64,000 bases of DNA from NCBI GenBank assembly GCA_022414725.1, contig CM039463.1, positions 77,592,782 through 77,656,781 on the forward strand. Direction: 5' to 3'. Made by a program: the position numbers and the translations under genes. This document shows, piece by piece, positions 21,506 through 31,551 of the stretch (the stretch's first letter is position 1; each line of letters starts with the position of its first letter). The notes beneath the pieces were generated by a model that was not told where the DNA came from, ran no database searches, and saw only the letters and a list, made by a program, of their open reading frames with translations. This DNA comes from Microglena sp. YARC (taxonomy: Eukaryota > Chlorophyta > Chlorophyceae > Chlamydomonadales > Chlamydomonadaceae).

Positions 21506-21779
21506 CGAGCTGCCACAGGACGTCAGATTGAAGAAATCCTCCCATTTGCATGTACCGTACATATTGGAGAATGGCTACTATGTTACGTTGATTTGGTTTC
21601 GTAGACCGCAACTGCGCCCGAGCTTGGACTACCATGGGAAGATCTCTGCCGTACAACACATATAACTGTTTCATGATTGGACTACTCATGAAAGCCACGA
21701 TATATATTTAAAAAAATGGAAAATGGAAAATGAAAAAGAAAAAAGTGATTTGTTCGAGTTTACATTTTCTGGTACTATT

Positions 21780-22020
21780 TTTATTTTACTGCCGAAGACG
21801 GCGAGCAGCCAAATTTCTGGCTGAAGCTATGTAACCAAGTTCAAGTTCAAGTTCATGAAAGCTTCCCGACAGCTCCATTAGCCAGCCATTGGGGCAAGCT
21901 CAAAGCTTTCAGTTGCATTTGAGTGTCTGCCGAGTCAGTTTTAAGACGCACTAGCTAGCTTCAGGTTTGGCCCAAGGACGGGGAAATAGAGTTTCCTAGA
22001 AGCTGCCACTCGCGGCCAGG
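21780..22020. mobile_element. MITE-M1 fragment and GTTCAAGTTC motif
   Basis: 21783-21862 holds CTGCCGAAGACGGCGAGCAG and GGCTGAAGCTATGTAACCAA, with AAGTTCAAGTTCAAGTTC. 21940-22015 carries the M1 pattern GCACTAGCTAGCTTCAGGTT followed by TTTCCTAGAAGCTGCCACTC. Both are damaged. Confidence 0.6.
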
Positions 22021-22142
22021 GTTGTTCAGGACGCTGCGTCCTCCATCGCAGACACACTCCCCAACTTCCTAGCATCGCAGGACGCAGGCTATACAATTAG
22101 TTGCGTCTCAGGCAGCATACCTGGGGGTCGTCCTGAAGTACC
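22018..22142 (+). mobile_element. About 125-bp dispersed element M3 (GGACGC family), copy 1
   Basis: It runs from CCAGGGTTGTTCAGGACGCT to TATACAATTAGTTGCGTCTC and CTGGGGGTCGTCCTGAAG. Related copies are at 50010-50135 (+) and 51785-51880 (-, internally rearranged). The outer ends share TTCAGGACG in inverted orientation, so a small TIR element is possible. Confidence 0.65.
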
Positions 22143-22264
22143 CTGCTCGCGGCCCCCAAAAAAAATCAATGCAAACTATATTACAATCCAATTCAATATA
22201 CGGAGGCTATGAGAGCTATAATGATGATGACTGGGCTAACTGGTTAACTGTCTGCGACTTATCA

Positions 22265-22575
22265 TTTTCAAAGATTTCCTTATCTGCTTTTCTCAGAGGC
22301 TTCAAGGCAGCTCTCTGAGCCAGCAACTGTGCTACACTCACAGATTTCACTGCAACTTCCAGTCGGCTCTCTGAGCCAGCAACTGTGCTACAACCAAATA
22401 TTTCACTGCAACTTCTAGTCGGCTCTCTGAGCCAGCAACTGTGCTAAACCCAAAGCAGATCTGGACAGCTCATTGCGTCAGCTTCAAGGTGAACTAGGCA
22501 GCGTAAGGTTTGGCTGAATAGCCAAGCAGCGGAGCTGCCTAGAAGCTGCTGGTTGCAGCCGAAAAGAAATGCAGT
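22265..22575. mobile_element. MITE-M1 copy with tandem internal units
   Basis: Two and a half copies of CGGCTCTCTGAGCCAGCAAC followed by TGTGCTA (about 62-base period) precede the family right end, GAGCTGCCTAGAAGCTGCTG then GCAGCCGAAAAGAAA. Confidence 0.75.
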
Positions 22576-22975
22576 GCCCTAAGTCAGCTGAAATGTGAAA
22601 ATCGCCTTAATTGTACGTGTTAGATGAATTACATGTCGACCGACAACGCTTGTCCAACCCAATTTGAAGAAGAAACGAGCAGTGGGATACCCAACCCAAC
22701 CCAACACCCCAACCCTCACCCCTGTCCCAGCACATGGACTCCCTCCCCCCCCCCACCCACCCCACCCACCCCACCCAAAAACGGCCTCACTTATGAACCT
22801 GAGGTGGCTGGTGACCAGTTTCATGCGCAGGTGGCATGGGCCGAATGCCTCGGTCAATTGGCATGGGCCAAAGGCCCCTGTCGAGGCCAAACCCGAAGGT
22901 ATAACCTGCTCCTCAACCGGCAGAAGCCCGAAACAGTGGGGTCTCAGCTGCACTGAGATTTGAAGTACCCAGGTT
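22576..22975. other. No gene recognised
   Basis: A C/A-rich stretch (22740-22785) sits within otherwise unremarkable sequence. Frames of 99-124 codons on both strands overlap one another and show no domain. Confidence 0.4.
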
Positions 22976-23400
22976 TGTGGTAACCAACCAGGGTACTACA
23001 AAACATACGTTTTTCCGTGACAGCACGTTAGCTTGTGGAGACCATCTACGCAAATCACGTACAAACAAAAACCTCGCTTACACTGGAGACCAAAAGTTGC
23101 ATGCACTGCCACCACATAACATCAAGACCCTCGTGTACGTTTTTCCGTGACAGCACGTTAGCTTGTGGAGACCATCTACGAAAATCACGTACAAAACGTA
23201 ACCAACCAGGGTACTACAAACCATACGTTTTTCTATGACAGCATGTAAGCTTTTGGAGCCCATCTACGCTAATCACGTACCAAAAGAAACCTGCTAAGCC
23301 TGGGTACCCAAAGTTACATGCACTGCCACCACATAACATCAAGACCCTCACGTACAAACAAAAACCTGCTAAGCCTGGGGACCCAAAGTTACGTGCCAGG
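22976..23400. repeat. Complex tandem repeat (about 120 bp, three to four partial copies)
   Basis: Recurring blocks are CATACGTTTTTCCGTGACAG, CACGTTAGCTTGTGGAGACC, GCATGCACTGCCACCACATA and AACATCAAGACCCTC, in repeated order with some blocks skipped. Confidence 0.8.
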
Positions 23401-23489
23401 CACTGCCAGCACGTAACTAAAAGACCCCCATCTACAATTTGACCCGGAACCCCATTGGCAAAATGTCAAAATACAGTATCCTGCGACCC

Positions 23490-23690
23490 TACTTAAACCA
23501 AATCCAAGCCCAATTTGACCCCTAACCCAAGCCCAAGTTGACCCCCAACCCCAACCCAAGCCCAATTTGACCCCAAACCCAACCCAAGCCCAATTTGACC
23601 CCAAACGTTTGACTCACATTGGGCTTGCTTTTGAAAGACAAGCCCAATTTTGAGCCCCAAACCCAACCCAAGCCCAATTTGAGCAAGAAA
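23490..23690. repeat. About 28-bp minisatellite (AAGCCCAATTTGACCCC)
   Basis: Six or so copies of a 26-31 base unit, CCCAACCCAAGCCCAATTTG plus ACCCCAAA. The minus-strand Gly/Leu/Trp frames over it are artefacts. Confidence 0.85.
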
Positions 23691-23754
23691 CGAGCAGTGG
23701 ACACCCATCTCGATTGATTGAGGTTGGGCAAGAATCTCATCATCAAAAATATTA

Positions 23755-23970
23755 GATTTTTGGCGGAGCCCCCTCTTCAAGAGGGCGGGAGTCCCCAGGG
23801 TTACCCATTTGTCCGTTTGTCCGACCGAAAAACTTGAAGCCCGACACGTCAGCCAACAGTCGCGTAACTAACTCACTTCGGTCAGCTCCATCGTTGCCAG
23901 CTTTCGTTCCGTTGCCGACACACTCCGCCAATTTTCCGCGTCGCTTGCGACGCTGCATAGGACTTGTTTA
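23755..23970 (-). mobile_element. Dispersed element M2 (copy 2)
   Basis: From TTTTTGGCGGAGCCCCCTCT to GCGTCGCTTGCGACGCTGCA, the reverse orientation of the 15043-15265 copy. The terminal palindrome has one changed base pair (CTTG in place of CAGG). Confidence 0.8.
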
Positions 23971-24126
23971 AGTTTTACAGAGAATACTCATTTCCTTCAA
24001 AACCTTCCGACCAATAGCAACATGGTGGTGCTACTAAATGACACTGGTTGTAATTCTGACAGAAAAACCCTGATATCCACGGACTGTATCCACTTCCATT
24101 TTTATTTTTTGTAAAGTAATGAAGCT

Positions 24127-24402
24127 GATCCCTACAGGTGCGCTTTAGTATTCCTACGCCTACCCCTGGGACATGGATACATACAGGGATTCCCGGGTCG
24201 GCGAATGGTCCAATGGTTGATCATTTCGCTGAACTGAAGAAGGTGCTGGGTTTGAATCCCTACGAGTGCACTCTAGTGTTCACAGTCACTATCAACCGCC
24301 ATGGTAGCTTTATCCAGGTAAAGTAGCAGCCCAATCTCTACCGCTGTAAGATGGGCTCTCTAAATACGACGCCCTGCCAGGCATTCGCATTACTTTTTTT
24401 TT
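24127..24402 (+). mobile_element. SINE-T copy 3 plus a short internal duplicate
   Basis: The B-box region GGGTTTGAATCCCTACGAGT is followed by the family body (ATCAACCGCCATGGTAGCTT) and the end GCATTCGCATTACTTTTTTT. A fragment GATCCCTACAGGTGCGCTTT lies just upstream at 24127. The T-run at the end could be a pol III terminator. Confidence 0.8.
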
Positions 24403-24546
24403 AATGAAGCTGCTAACATTTTTTTCTTTTTTGTTAAGTATCTCATAATGAAGCTGAAAGCAGTTTGATTTATTCTTTATTCTTTATGTTTTGAAAAGGT
24501 TATGAAGCTGCTAGCATATTCCAGCTTTCTGTAGGTCCAGCTGTGT

Positions 24547-25040
24547 AGCAGACATCAAGCTGCGACGCAAGCCTGATTTCAGGATTGCGGCGTATCACGG
24601 TACAGGGCATAGTGCATAGCGCTGAGCCCCGGGGATTTCGGGGGGCAACGCGTTGCACTAGGGTCGCACCAAGTTGCTCAATTTTCACGACAAAAAATCT
24701 ATCCACAGATCGTATCAAGCTGCGACGCAAGCCTGATTTCAGGATTGTGGCGTAGCTAGGTACAGCGCGTAGCGCTGAGCCCCAGGGATTTCTGGGGGCA
24801 ACGCGTTGCACTAGGGTCGCACCAAGTTGCTAAATTTGCGACATGTCGCACGACAAAAATCTATCCACAGATCATATCAAGCGGCGACGCAAGCCTGATT
24901 TCAGGATTGCGGCGTAGCACAGTAAAGCGCGTAGCTCTGAGCCCTGGGGATTTCGGGGGTTAAAAGCGTTGCACTAGGGTCGCACCAATTTGCTATATTT
25001 GCGACGCGTCGCACAACAAAACACCTATCCACAGATCGTA
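24547..25040. repeat. 162-bp tandem repeat, 3 copies
   Basis: ATCAAGCTGCGACGCAAGCC recurs at about 24553, 24715 and 24876 (AGCGGCG in the last). Each unit ends with CAAAAATCTATCCACAGATC. Units contain GGGGATTTCGGGGG and GTTGCACTAGGGTCGCACCA. Confidence 0.92.
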
Positions 25041-25124
25041 TCCTACGCCTGTATCTTCGCATCGTATACAAAGGTAACTACCCATACTATACAAAGCAAT
25101 CTAACCAAGCCTAAACAGGCAAGA

Positions 25125-25584
25125 CATGCAGACCATGTATGCTCATGGCTGAGCCCTCTTCTCCCTCTGCCAAGCACAAATCTGCACACACACACATACA
25201 CACACACATCCATGCACACACACAAACAAACACGCACACACACACATCCATGCATGCTTGCACACATACACATCCATGCATGCTCATTGCTGAGCCCTTT
25301 TCTTCCTCTGCCAAGCCCGAATCCTCTCACACACGAACACACACACACACATTCATGCATGCACACACACACACACACACAGACGCACACACACATCCAT
25401 GCACACACATACATACAAACACGCACACACACATCCATGCATGCTCATCGCTGAGTCCTCTTCTGCCTCTGCCAAGCCCGAATCCTCCCCCCCCCCCCCC
25501 CCCCCCCACACCACACACACACACGCACACACACATCCATCCATGCATGCATGCATGCATGCACACACACACATCTACGCATGC
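25125..25584. repeat. Post-stop exon-edge array of the U-box gene
   Basis: Three diverged copies (25139-25175, 25280-25325, 25440-25485) of the coding end of the last exon, e.g. GCTCATCGCTGAGTCCTCTT followed by CTGCCTCTGCCAAGC, separated by (CA)n and poly-C. The real stop codon is at 25585-25587, immediately to the right. On the minus strand the array lies downstream of the gene, probably in its 3' untranslated region. Confidence 0.88.
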
Positions 25585-25865
25585 TCATCGCTGAGCCCTC
25601 CTCTCCCTCTGCCAAGCACGGATCCTCTGCCTCAGCTCGTCATCCGACGTCACCATGTCTATGGTCAAGTCCTTTCGGCTGAAGGGGTCGGCAGCCTGGG
25701 GGAGGGACAAGGTAAGGGAAGTGAGGGGCGGGTGGTGAGGGGGTGGTAGGGTCCAGAAGTGCTGAGATATTTGGGTGTAGTACAGTGGCTGAAGGAGTCA
25801 GCAGCCAGGGGGAGGGACGATGATGGTGATGATGATGGTGATGATGATGGTGATGATGATAATGG

Positions 25866-25908
<43 letters not shown>

Positions 25909-25998
25909 AATGATGATGATGATGGTGATGATGATGATGGTGATGGATGATGATGATGGTGATGGATGATGATGATGATGATGATGATGATTATGATG

Positions 25999-26030
<32 letters not shown>

Positions 26031-26120
26031 GATGATGATGTGATGATGGTGGTGGTGATGATGATGCAGTGACGGTGACAGTGATGATGATGATGATGAT
26101 GATAATGATGATGATGAGGT

Positions 26121-26163
<43 letters not shown>

Positions 26164-26219
26164 AATGATGATGATGATGATGATGATGGCAGTGATGGTG
26201 ATGATGACAGAGATTATGA

Positions 26220-26252
<33 letters not shown>

Positions 26253-26264
26253 CGATGATGGCGG

Positions 26265-26329
<65 letters not shown>

Positions 26330-27012
26330 CAGTGACGGTGATGATATTAATTACGATGATGATATAATACAAATAATAAAAAATCAATACAAAGACTGAC
26401 TCCTTGCCTGGGTGAGTAGTATATAATGACGAGGAAAGTGAGGATGTATGGCAGGGCCACCCTCACCCTCACCCTCCTACCCCCAAGTTCAAAGTTAATA
26501 AAAATAATACATTTGACTCCCTGCCTGGGTCAGTAGGTGCCTGGCGATGGTGGAGCGGTCCACGGTGACCTGCGAGTCTGGTAGGATGACTGGGTCCCTC
26601 ATGACATATAATTCACAACCGAGTTGAACACAGGGACTCACCATGTTCAAGATTTCAAGGGATACAAAAAAATAAAATGGCTCCCTACCTGGGTCAGTTG
26701 GTGCCTGGCAATGGTGGAGCGGTCCACGGTGACCTGGGAGTCTGGTAAGATCACTGGGTCTCTCATGACACAACACAAATAACAATAAATAAATAAATAA
26801 ATAAATATACATAATAAATAAATAAATAAATAAATAAATAAATACATAATTAATAAATAAAATCAACGCCTTACCTGGGTCAGGAGGTGCCTGGCGATGG
26901 TGGAGCGGTCGACGGTGACCTGTGAGTCTGGTAGGATGACTGGGTCTCTCATGACACATAAATCACAACCGAGTCGAACGATGGTACTCACCCTGTTCGT
27001 GATTTCAAGAGA

Positions 27013-27043
<31 letters not shown>

Positions 27044-27417
27044 ACAAATAAACAAATACATAAATAAATAAATAAGTGAATGAATAAATAAATACAAATT
27101 GACTCCCAACCTGGGTCAGGAGGTGCCTGGCAATGGTGCCATGGTGGAGTGGTCGACGGTGACCTGTGAGTCTGATAGGACCACTGGGTCCCTCATGACA
27201 CATAATTCACAACCAAGTGGAACGCAGGGACTAACCATGTTCGTGATTTCAAGAGATAAAAAAAAATGAATAAAATCAACGCCTTAACTGGGCATCTGGT
27301 AGGACCACTGGGTCCCTCATCACACAGCACATATAACAATAAATACAATAAAATAAACGCTAAACCTAGCTCAGCAAGTAAGGGGGTCAAACGCAGGAAC
27401 TCACCATGTTGATGATC

Positions 27418-27454
<37 letters not shown>

Positions 27455-28015
27455 ACAAATAATACGTATATAGAAGAAATACATAAATAAAATCAACGCT
27501 TTACCCTGGGTCAGGATGTGCCTGGCAATGGTGGAGCGGTCCACGGTGACTTAAGATTCTGGTAGGATGACTGGGTCCCTCATCACACAACACAAAAAAC
27601 AATAAATAAATAAATAATTAAATAAAAAAATCAACGCCTTACCTGGGTCAGTAGGTGCCTGGCGATGGTGGAGCGGTCGACGATGACCTGGGAGTCTGGT
27701 AGGATGACTGGGTCTCTCATCACACAACACAAAATAAAAATAAAACAATAAAACAATAAATAAATAATTAAATAAATAAAATCAACTCCTTTCCTGGGTC
27801 AGGAGGTGCCTGGCGATGGTGGAGCGGTCGACGGTGACCTGGGAGTCTGGTAGGATGACTGGGTCCCTCATGACACAGCACGTGAGGGGGTCGACGAACT
27901 CCTCGGGGATGTCCTCATCAGGCCCAGCATCAGGGCCCGTGTTGGCCATAGCTGAGGCTGGGGTACCAGTGGCTGAGCTGTCAGCGTGGTCTGCTCCAGG
28001 GGAGGGCTTGGGGGA
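25585..28015 (-). CDS. Ubiquitin conjugation factor E4 (UFD2/UBE4/PUB1-type), C-terminal two exons
   Basis: U-box E3/E4 ligase that extends ubiquitin chains. The penultimate exon is 27794-28015 (74 codons, acceptor CCCTCTAG) and the last exon is 25585-25695 (36 codons plus stop, acceptor CCCCCAG). Both are phase 0. Joined, they give the U-box core: [37 protein letters not shown], then [15 protein letters not shown] and a basic tail [13 protein letters not shown]. This matches the UFD2 pattern DPxxxxxMxDPVxLPSxxxxDRxxIxRHLLxxxxDPFNRxxLT. The start of the exon is Ser/Pro/Ala-rich linker. The expected donor of the full U-box exon reads GAAAGG instead of GTAAGG. Neighbouring partial copies keep GT, so this may be a sequencing error, non-canonical splicing or damage. 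Upstream exons would lie to the right, towards or past the N gap. Confidence 0.88.
25777..25815. repeat. Extra copy of the last-exon acceptor edge
   Basis: GGCTGAAGGAGTCAGCAGCC followed by AGGGGGAGGGAC copies the true exon start and acceptor at 25680-25710. It lies upstream on the minus strand and directly abuts the GAT array. Confidence 0.8.
25816..26345. repeat. (GAT)n trinucleotide array, about 530 bp
   Basis: Near-pure GATGAT with GGT, AAT and CAGTGACGGTGA interruptions. CAGTGACGGTGA occurs at both 26065 and 26330, which suggests block duplication. The array lies in the U-box gene intron. Confidence 0.95.
26346..26489. other. Intron sequence between arrays
   Basis: AT-rich spacer followed by CACCCTCACCCTCACCCTCC. 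No gene or element recognised. Confidence 0.5.
26490..27793. repeat. Donor-side exon-edge array of the U-box exon, about 7 copies
   Basis: Copies of the last roughly 90 exon bases plus donor recur near 26515, 26690, 26875, 27110, 27290 (deleted), 27510 and 27650. On the minus strand each reads ATGAGGGACCCAGTCATCCT through GGTCACCGTCGACCGCTCC to CTCCTGACCCAG. Fillers are (AAAT)n plus TCACAACCGAGTNGAACNCA. Splice dinucleotides after CAG are GC, GT, GT, GT, deleted, GG and GT, against GA at the full exon. Most copies retain the U-box reading frame over this stretch. An (AT)n run lies at 27420-27450. Confidence 0.93.
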
Positions 28016-28910
28016 CTAGAGGGAGACAGGGCACGCAGAGGGGGTGGGGTGGATGTGTGTGGGGTGGGGTGTTGGGGGACAGAGGGTGGGGTGGGGTGTG
28101 GGTGTGTGGGTATGGGGAGACTAGAGGGAGACAGGGCACACAGAGGGGTGGGGGTGTGAGTGTGTGGGGTGGGATGTGTGGGGGTCTATAGGTGTGTGGG
28201 TGTGGGGAGACTAGAGGGAGACAGGGCACACGGAGGGTGTGTGGGTGGGAGTGTGTGGGGTGGGGTGTGTGGGTGTGTGGGGGTCTATAGGTGTGGGGGT
28301 GTGGGGGAGACTAGAGGGAGACAGGGCACGCAGAGGGGGTGGTGGTGGTGGTGTGTGGGTGGGGTGTGGGGGTCTACAGGGTGTGGGGTGTGGGAGGCAA
28401 CAGGGTGACAGGGCACACAAGAGGGGTGGGGGGTGTGTGGGGTGGGGTGTGGGGGTCTACAGGTGTGTGGGTGTGTGGGAGACAACAGGGTGACAGGGCA
28501 CACAGAGGGGGTGGGGGTGTGTGGGTGGGGTGTGGGGTCTATAGGTGTGTGGGTGCGTGGGAGACTAGAGGGTGTAAGGCACGCAGAGGGGAGTGTGGGT
28601 GTGGGTGTGGGGGGGACGGAGGGTGGGGGTGAGGTTGGGGTGGGTGGGGGTGTGGGGGAGACTAGAGTGAGACAGGGCACACAGAGGGGGTGGGAGTGTG
28701 TGGGGTGGGGGTGTGGGGGTCTATAGGTGGTGGGTGTAGGGTGGGGTGGGAGTGGTGTGGGGTGGGATGTGTGGGGGTCTATAGGTGTGTGGGTGTGTGG
28801 GGGAGACTAGAGGCGAGACAGGGCACACGGAGGGGGTGGGGGTGGGAGTGTGAGGGGTGGGGTGTGTGGGGGTGTGGGGGTCTATAGGTTGTGTGGGTGT
28901 GTGGGGCAGT
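28016..28910. repeat. Acceptor-side exon-edge array of the U-box exon, about 10 copies
   Basis: An 80-115 base unit carries GGAGACTAGAGGGAGACAGG (minus strand CTGTCTCCCTCTAG, the true acceptor plus the first exon bases) and GTGTGGGGGTCTATAGGTGT. Copies recur near 28105, 28205, 28305, 28395, 28485, 28560, 28660 and 28805. The true exon starts at 28015 on the minus strand. Confidence 0.92.
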
Positions 28911-29965
28911 GAATTTTTTTAGGCACGGATTAATCGTTTTTTGCACGATTTTAATGTTATTTGAGAATCGGTCCATCGTTTTTCTTCAGGTCTGGTTAAT
29001 GTTTTCGAATTCTGAAACGTTGGGTGAAGCATCGTGCATGCGCGCGATACTAAAGTTTCCGAACCTGAGCTGATGGCTTTGGGTGAAGGCATCGCGGGGG
29101 CACGTTTTTTTTAAAATGTTTCAGAGGGACGTCGCAGATCGGTTGGCTCGGGCATTCGTGCAGGTAGACTAGTTGGCATCCGGTTTGGCCCCAAATTGGT
29201 TGGCCTTGGCACATGCTGACAGTCCTGACAGTCAGGTTTCGTTAGGTCCAGCACGACGGCTCCACAAACACAAACTGTGGACTCCACACGCCCACTCACA
29301 CGTTCAAAGAGAGACTGAAAGTAACCCGGCCTGTGTTTTCAGACTGGTCTGTCCGCGTCCGAAAGGCTCCTGCTGGCGGTTATTGTTTCGAGTACAAACG
29401 CTTCAATCCCGAGATCCGACTTGACTGGAGCAGCTGAATCGGTCCCGAATAAAGACAAAAGCAATGGGGGCAAGGTAGGGACCGCAAGCCTTCTGCTCTG
29501 AAGAACAAGCCTCTCCCGGGAGATGGAAGACCATCACAGGGCTTCGTCAATGGGTCGTGGTCGGGAGCCCACTCGCCTCAGGGTCGCTCACCATAAGTCA
29601 GCAGGGCGGTGCTCTCTTCCCCCGCCCCCGTGATGGAGCTGTTATCGTTTCTTGAGGACGGGATCTGCACAAAACTGAAACTTATCTGGGTACGCAGTAA
29701 GAAGTTTGGCGACGGGTTGATGGCCACGAGGTACAACCACAACCGCTGAAATGAGTGGATCAAACCTTGTTTATCTTTTGTTTGGTTTAAGTGTGGCACG
29801 ACTTATCTTTGTTTCATTTTCCTCGGTTGCCGCCTCCCAGGAATGTAAGCAAAGTTCCGCGCGTGCAGCGATTATAATGTTTCGCATGTCTCAAACTCCC
29901 AGACTACTGGGATATCGTGTCAGTAGTACGATCTAATTTAAGTTACGTGATCAATATCCTTAAGA
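28911..29965. other. About 1.05-kb non-repetitive segment interrupting the G-rich array
   Basis: The array stops abruptly at 28910 and resumes at about 29970 with the same unit (GGTGGGAGACTTAGAGGGAG). The segment between is ordinary mixed sequence with a CGATTTTTAATGTT-like motif also seen at 40500-40740. It may be an insertion, or a host exon region flanked by arrays. Confidence 0.55.
29343..29437 (+). CDS. Possible terminal exon of an unknown plus-strand gene
   Basis: After an acceptor-like TGTGTTTTCAG, a 31-codon frame reads WSVRVRKAPAGGYCFEYKRF then NPEIRLDWSS and stops. AATAAA follows 10 bases later. Composition is protein-like but no family is recognised and no partner exon was found. 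Confidence 0.2.
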
Positions 29966-30530
29966 AAACACAAACTGGTGTGGTGGGAGACTTAGAGGGA
30001 GAACAGGCCACAGGCAGAGGGTGCGGTGAGGGTGGGGCGTGGTGTGCGGCGTGAGGGTGTTGAGGGTCTATAGGTGTGTGAGGTGTGGGAGACTTAGAGG
30101 GTGACAGGCAGCTTATGTGTGTGTGTGTGTTTGGGGGGGGGGGGGGGGGGGGCGGAAGGGTGTACTTGTGTGGGGAGGGAATGCAGTGTGGGGCTTTGTG
30201 TGGTGTTTTCGGGTTTTGTTTGGTGGTTGGGTTTGTGTGTGTGTGTGTGCGTGTGAGGGGTGGGGTTGTGGTGCTGTAGGTGTGTGGGGGAAGAGGGTCC
30301 GGTTTGGTAGGTGTTTGGGTGGGTGGGAGATGAAGGGCTGGAGTGTGTGTGTAGGGGCTGGGGGGGGATCGGGGTGGATGTGTGTGTGTGTGATAAGACG
30401 AAGGCTGGGGGTGTGTGTGGGGGTGGGGGGGACGGAGAGTAGGTGTGTGGGATGTGGAGTATGTGTGGGTGGGCGGGGGTTAGTGGGTTGAGTTTTGTGG
30501 TTTTGGCGCGTAGTTGGTCGTGTGAAAAAT
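29966..30530. repeat. Degenerate continuation of the G-rich acceptor array
   Basis: GGGAGACTTAGAGGGAGAAC and GAGGGTCTATAGGTGTGTGA match the 28016-28910 unit. A G22 run lies at 30131-30152. The sequence grows more irregular towards the gap. Confidence 0.7.
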
Positions 30531-30531
30531 C

Positions 30532-30551
30532 GCGGCCGCTATTGATACTAG
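30532..30551. other. NotI site and short tail at the contig end
   Basis: GCGGCCGC (30532-30539) followed by TATTGATACTAG abuts the first N. An 8-base rare-cutter site exactly at a gap edge may be linker, adapter or vector sequence and not genome. Confidence 0.45.
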
Positions 30552-31551
30552 NNNNNNNNNNNNNNNNNNNNNNNNNNNNNNNNNNNNNNNNNNNNNNNNN
30601 NNNNNNNNNNNNNNNNNNNNNNNNNNNNNNNNNNNNNNNNNNNNNNNNNNNNNNNNNNNNNNNNNNNNNNNNNNNNNNNNNNNNNNNNNNNNNNNNNNNN
30701 NNNNNNNNNNNNNNNNNNNNNNNNNNNNNNNNNNNNNNNNNNNNNNNNNNNNNNNNNNNNNNNNNNNNNNNNNNNNNNNNNNNNNNNNNNNNNNNNNNNN
30801 NNNNNNNNNNNNNNNNNNNNNNNNNNNNNNNNNNNNNNNNNNNNNNNNNNNNNNNNNNNNNNNNNNNNNNNNNNNNNNNNNNNNNNNNNNNNNNNNNNNN
30901 NNNNNNNNNNNNNNNNNNNNNNNNNNNNNNNNNNNNNNNNNNNNNNNNNNNNNNNNNNNNNNNNNNNNNNNNNNNNNNNNNNNNNNNNNNNNNNNNNNNN
31001 NNNNNNNNNNNNNNNNNNNNNNNNNNNNNNNNNNNNNNNNNNNNNNNNNNNNNNNNNNNNNNNNNNNNNNNNNNNNNNNNNNNNNNNNNNNNNNNNNNNN
31101 NNNNNNNNNNNNNNNNNNNNNNNNNNNNNNNNNNNNNNNNNNNNNNNNNNNNNNNNNNNNNNNNNNNNNNNNNNNNNNNNNNNNNNNNNNNNNNNNNNNN
31201 NNNNNNNNNNNNNNNNNNNNNNNNNNNNNNNNNNNNNNNNNNNNNNNNNNNNNNNNNNNNNNNNNNNNNNNNNNNNNNNNNNNNNNNNNNNNNNNNNNNN
31301 NNNNNNNNNNNNNNNNNNNNNNNNNNNNNNNNNNNNNNNNNNNNNNNNNNNNNNNNNNNNNNNNNNNNNNNNNNNNNNNNNNNNNNNNNNNNNNNNNNNN
31401 NNNNNNNNNNNNNNNNNNNNNNNNNNNNNNNNNNNNNNNNNNNNNNNNNNNNNNNNNNNNNNNNNNNNNNNNNNNNNNNNNNNNNNNNNNNNNNNNNNNN
31501 NNNNNNNNNNNNNNNNNNNNNNNNNNNNNNNNNNNNNNNNNNNNNNNNNNN
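30552..31551. other. Assembly gap, 1,000 N
   Basis: The run of N is exactly 1,000 long, so it is a placeholder of unknown true size. The long frames drawn through it are meaningless. Confidence 0.99.

Noticed and set aside
28016..28910. Gly/Val-rich frames on both strands of the GTGTGGGG array
   Set aside because: They are repeat translations. The only coding part is the U-box exon at 27794-28015.
29746..29936. Secreted protein gene starting MSGSNLVYLL
   Set aside because: The N-terminus looks like a signal peptide and a GTAAGC donor follows, but no second exon or family match was found. Noted only as a possibility inside the 28911-29965 island.
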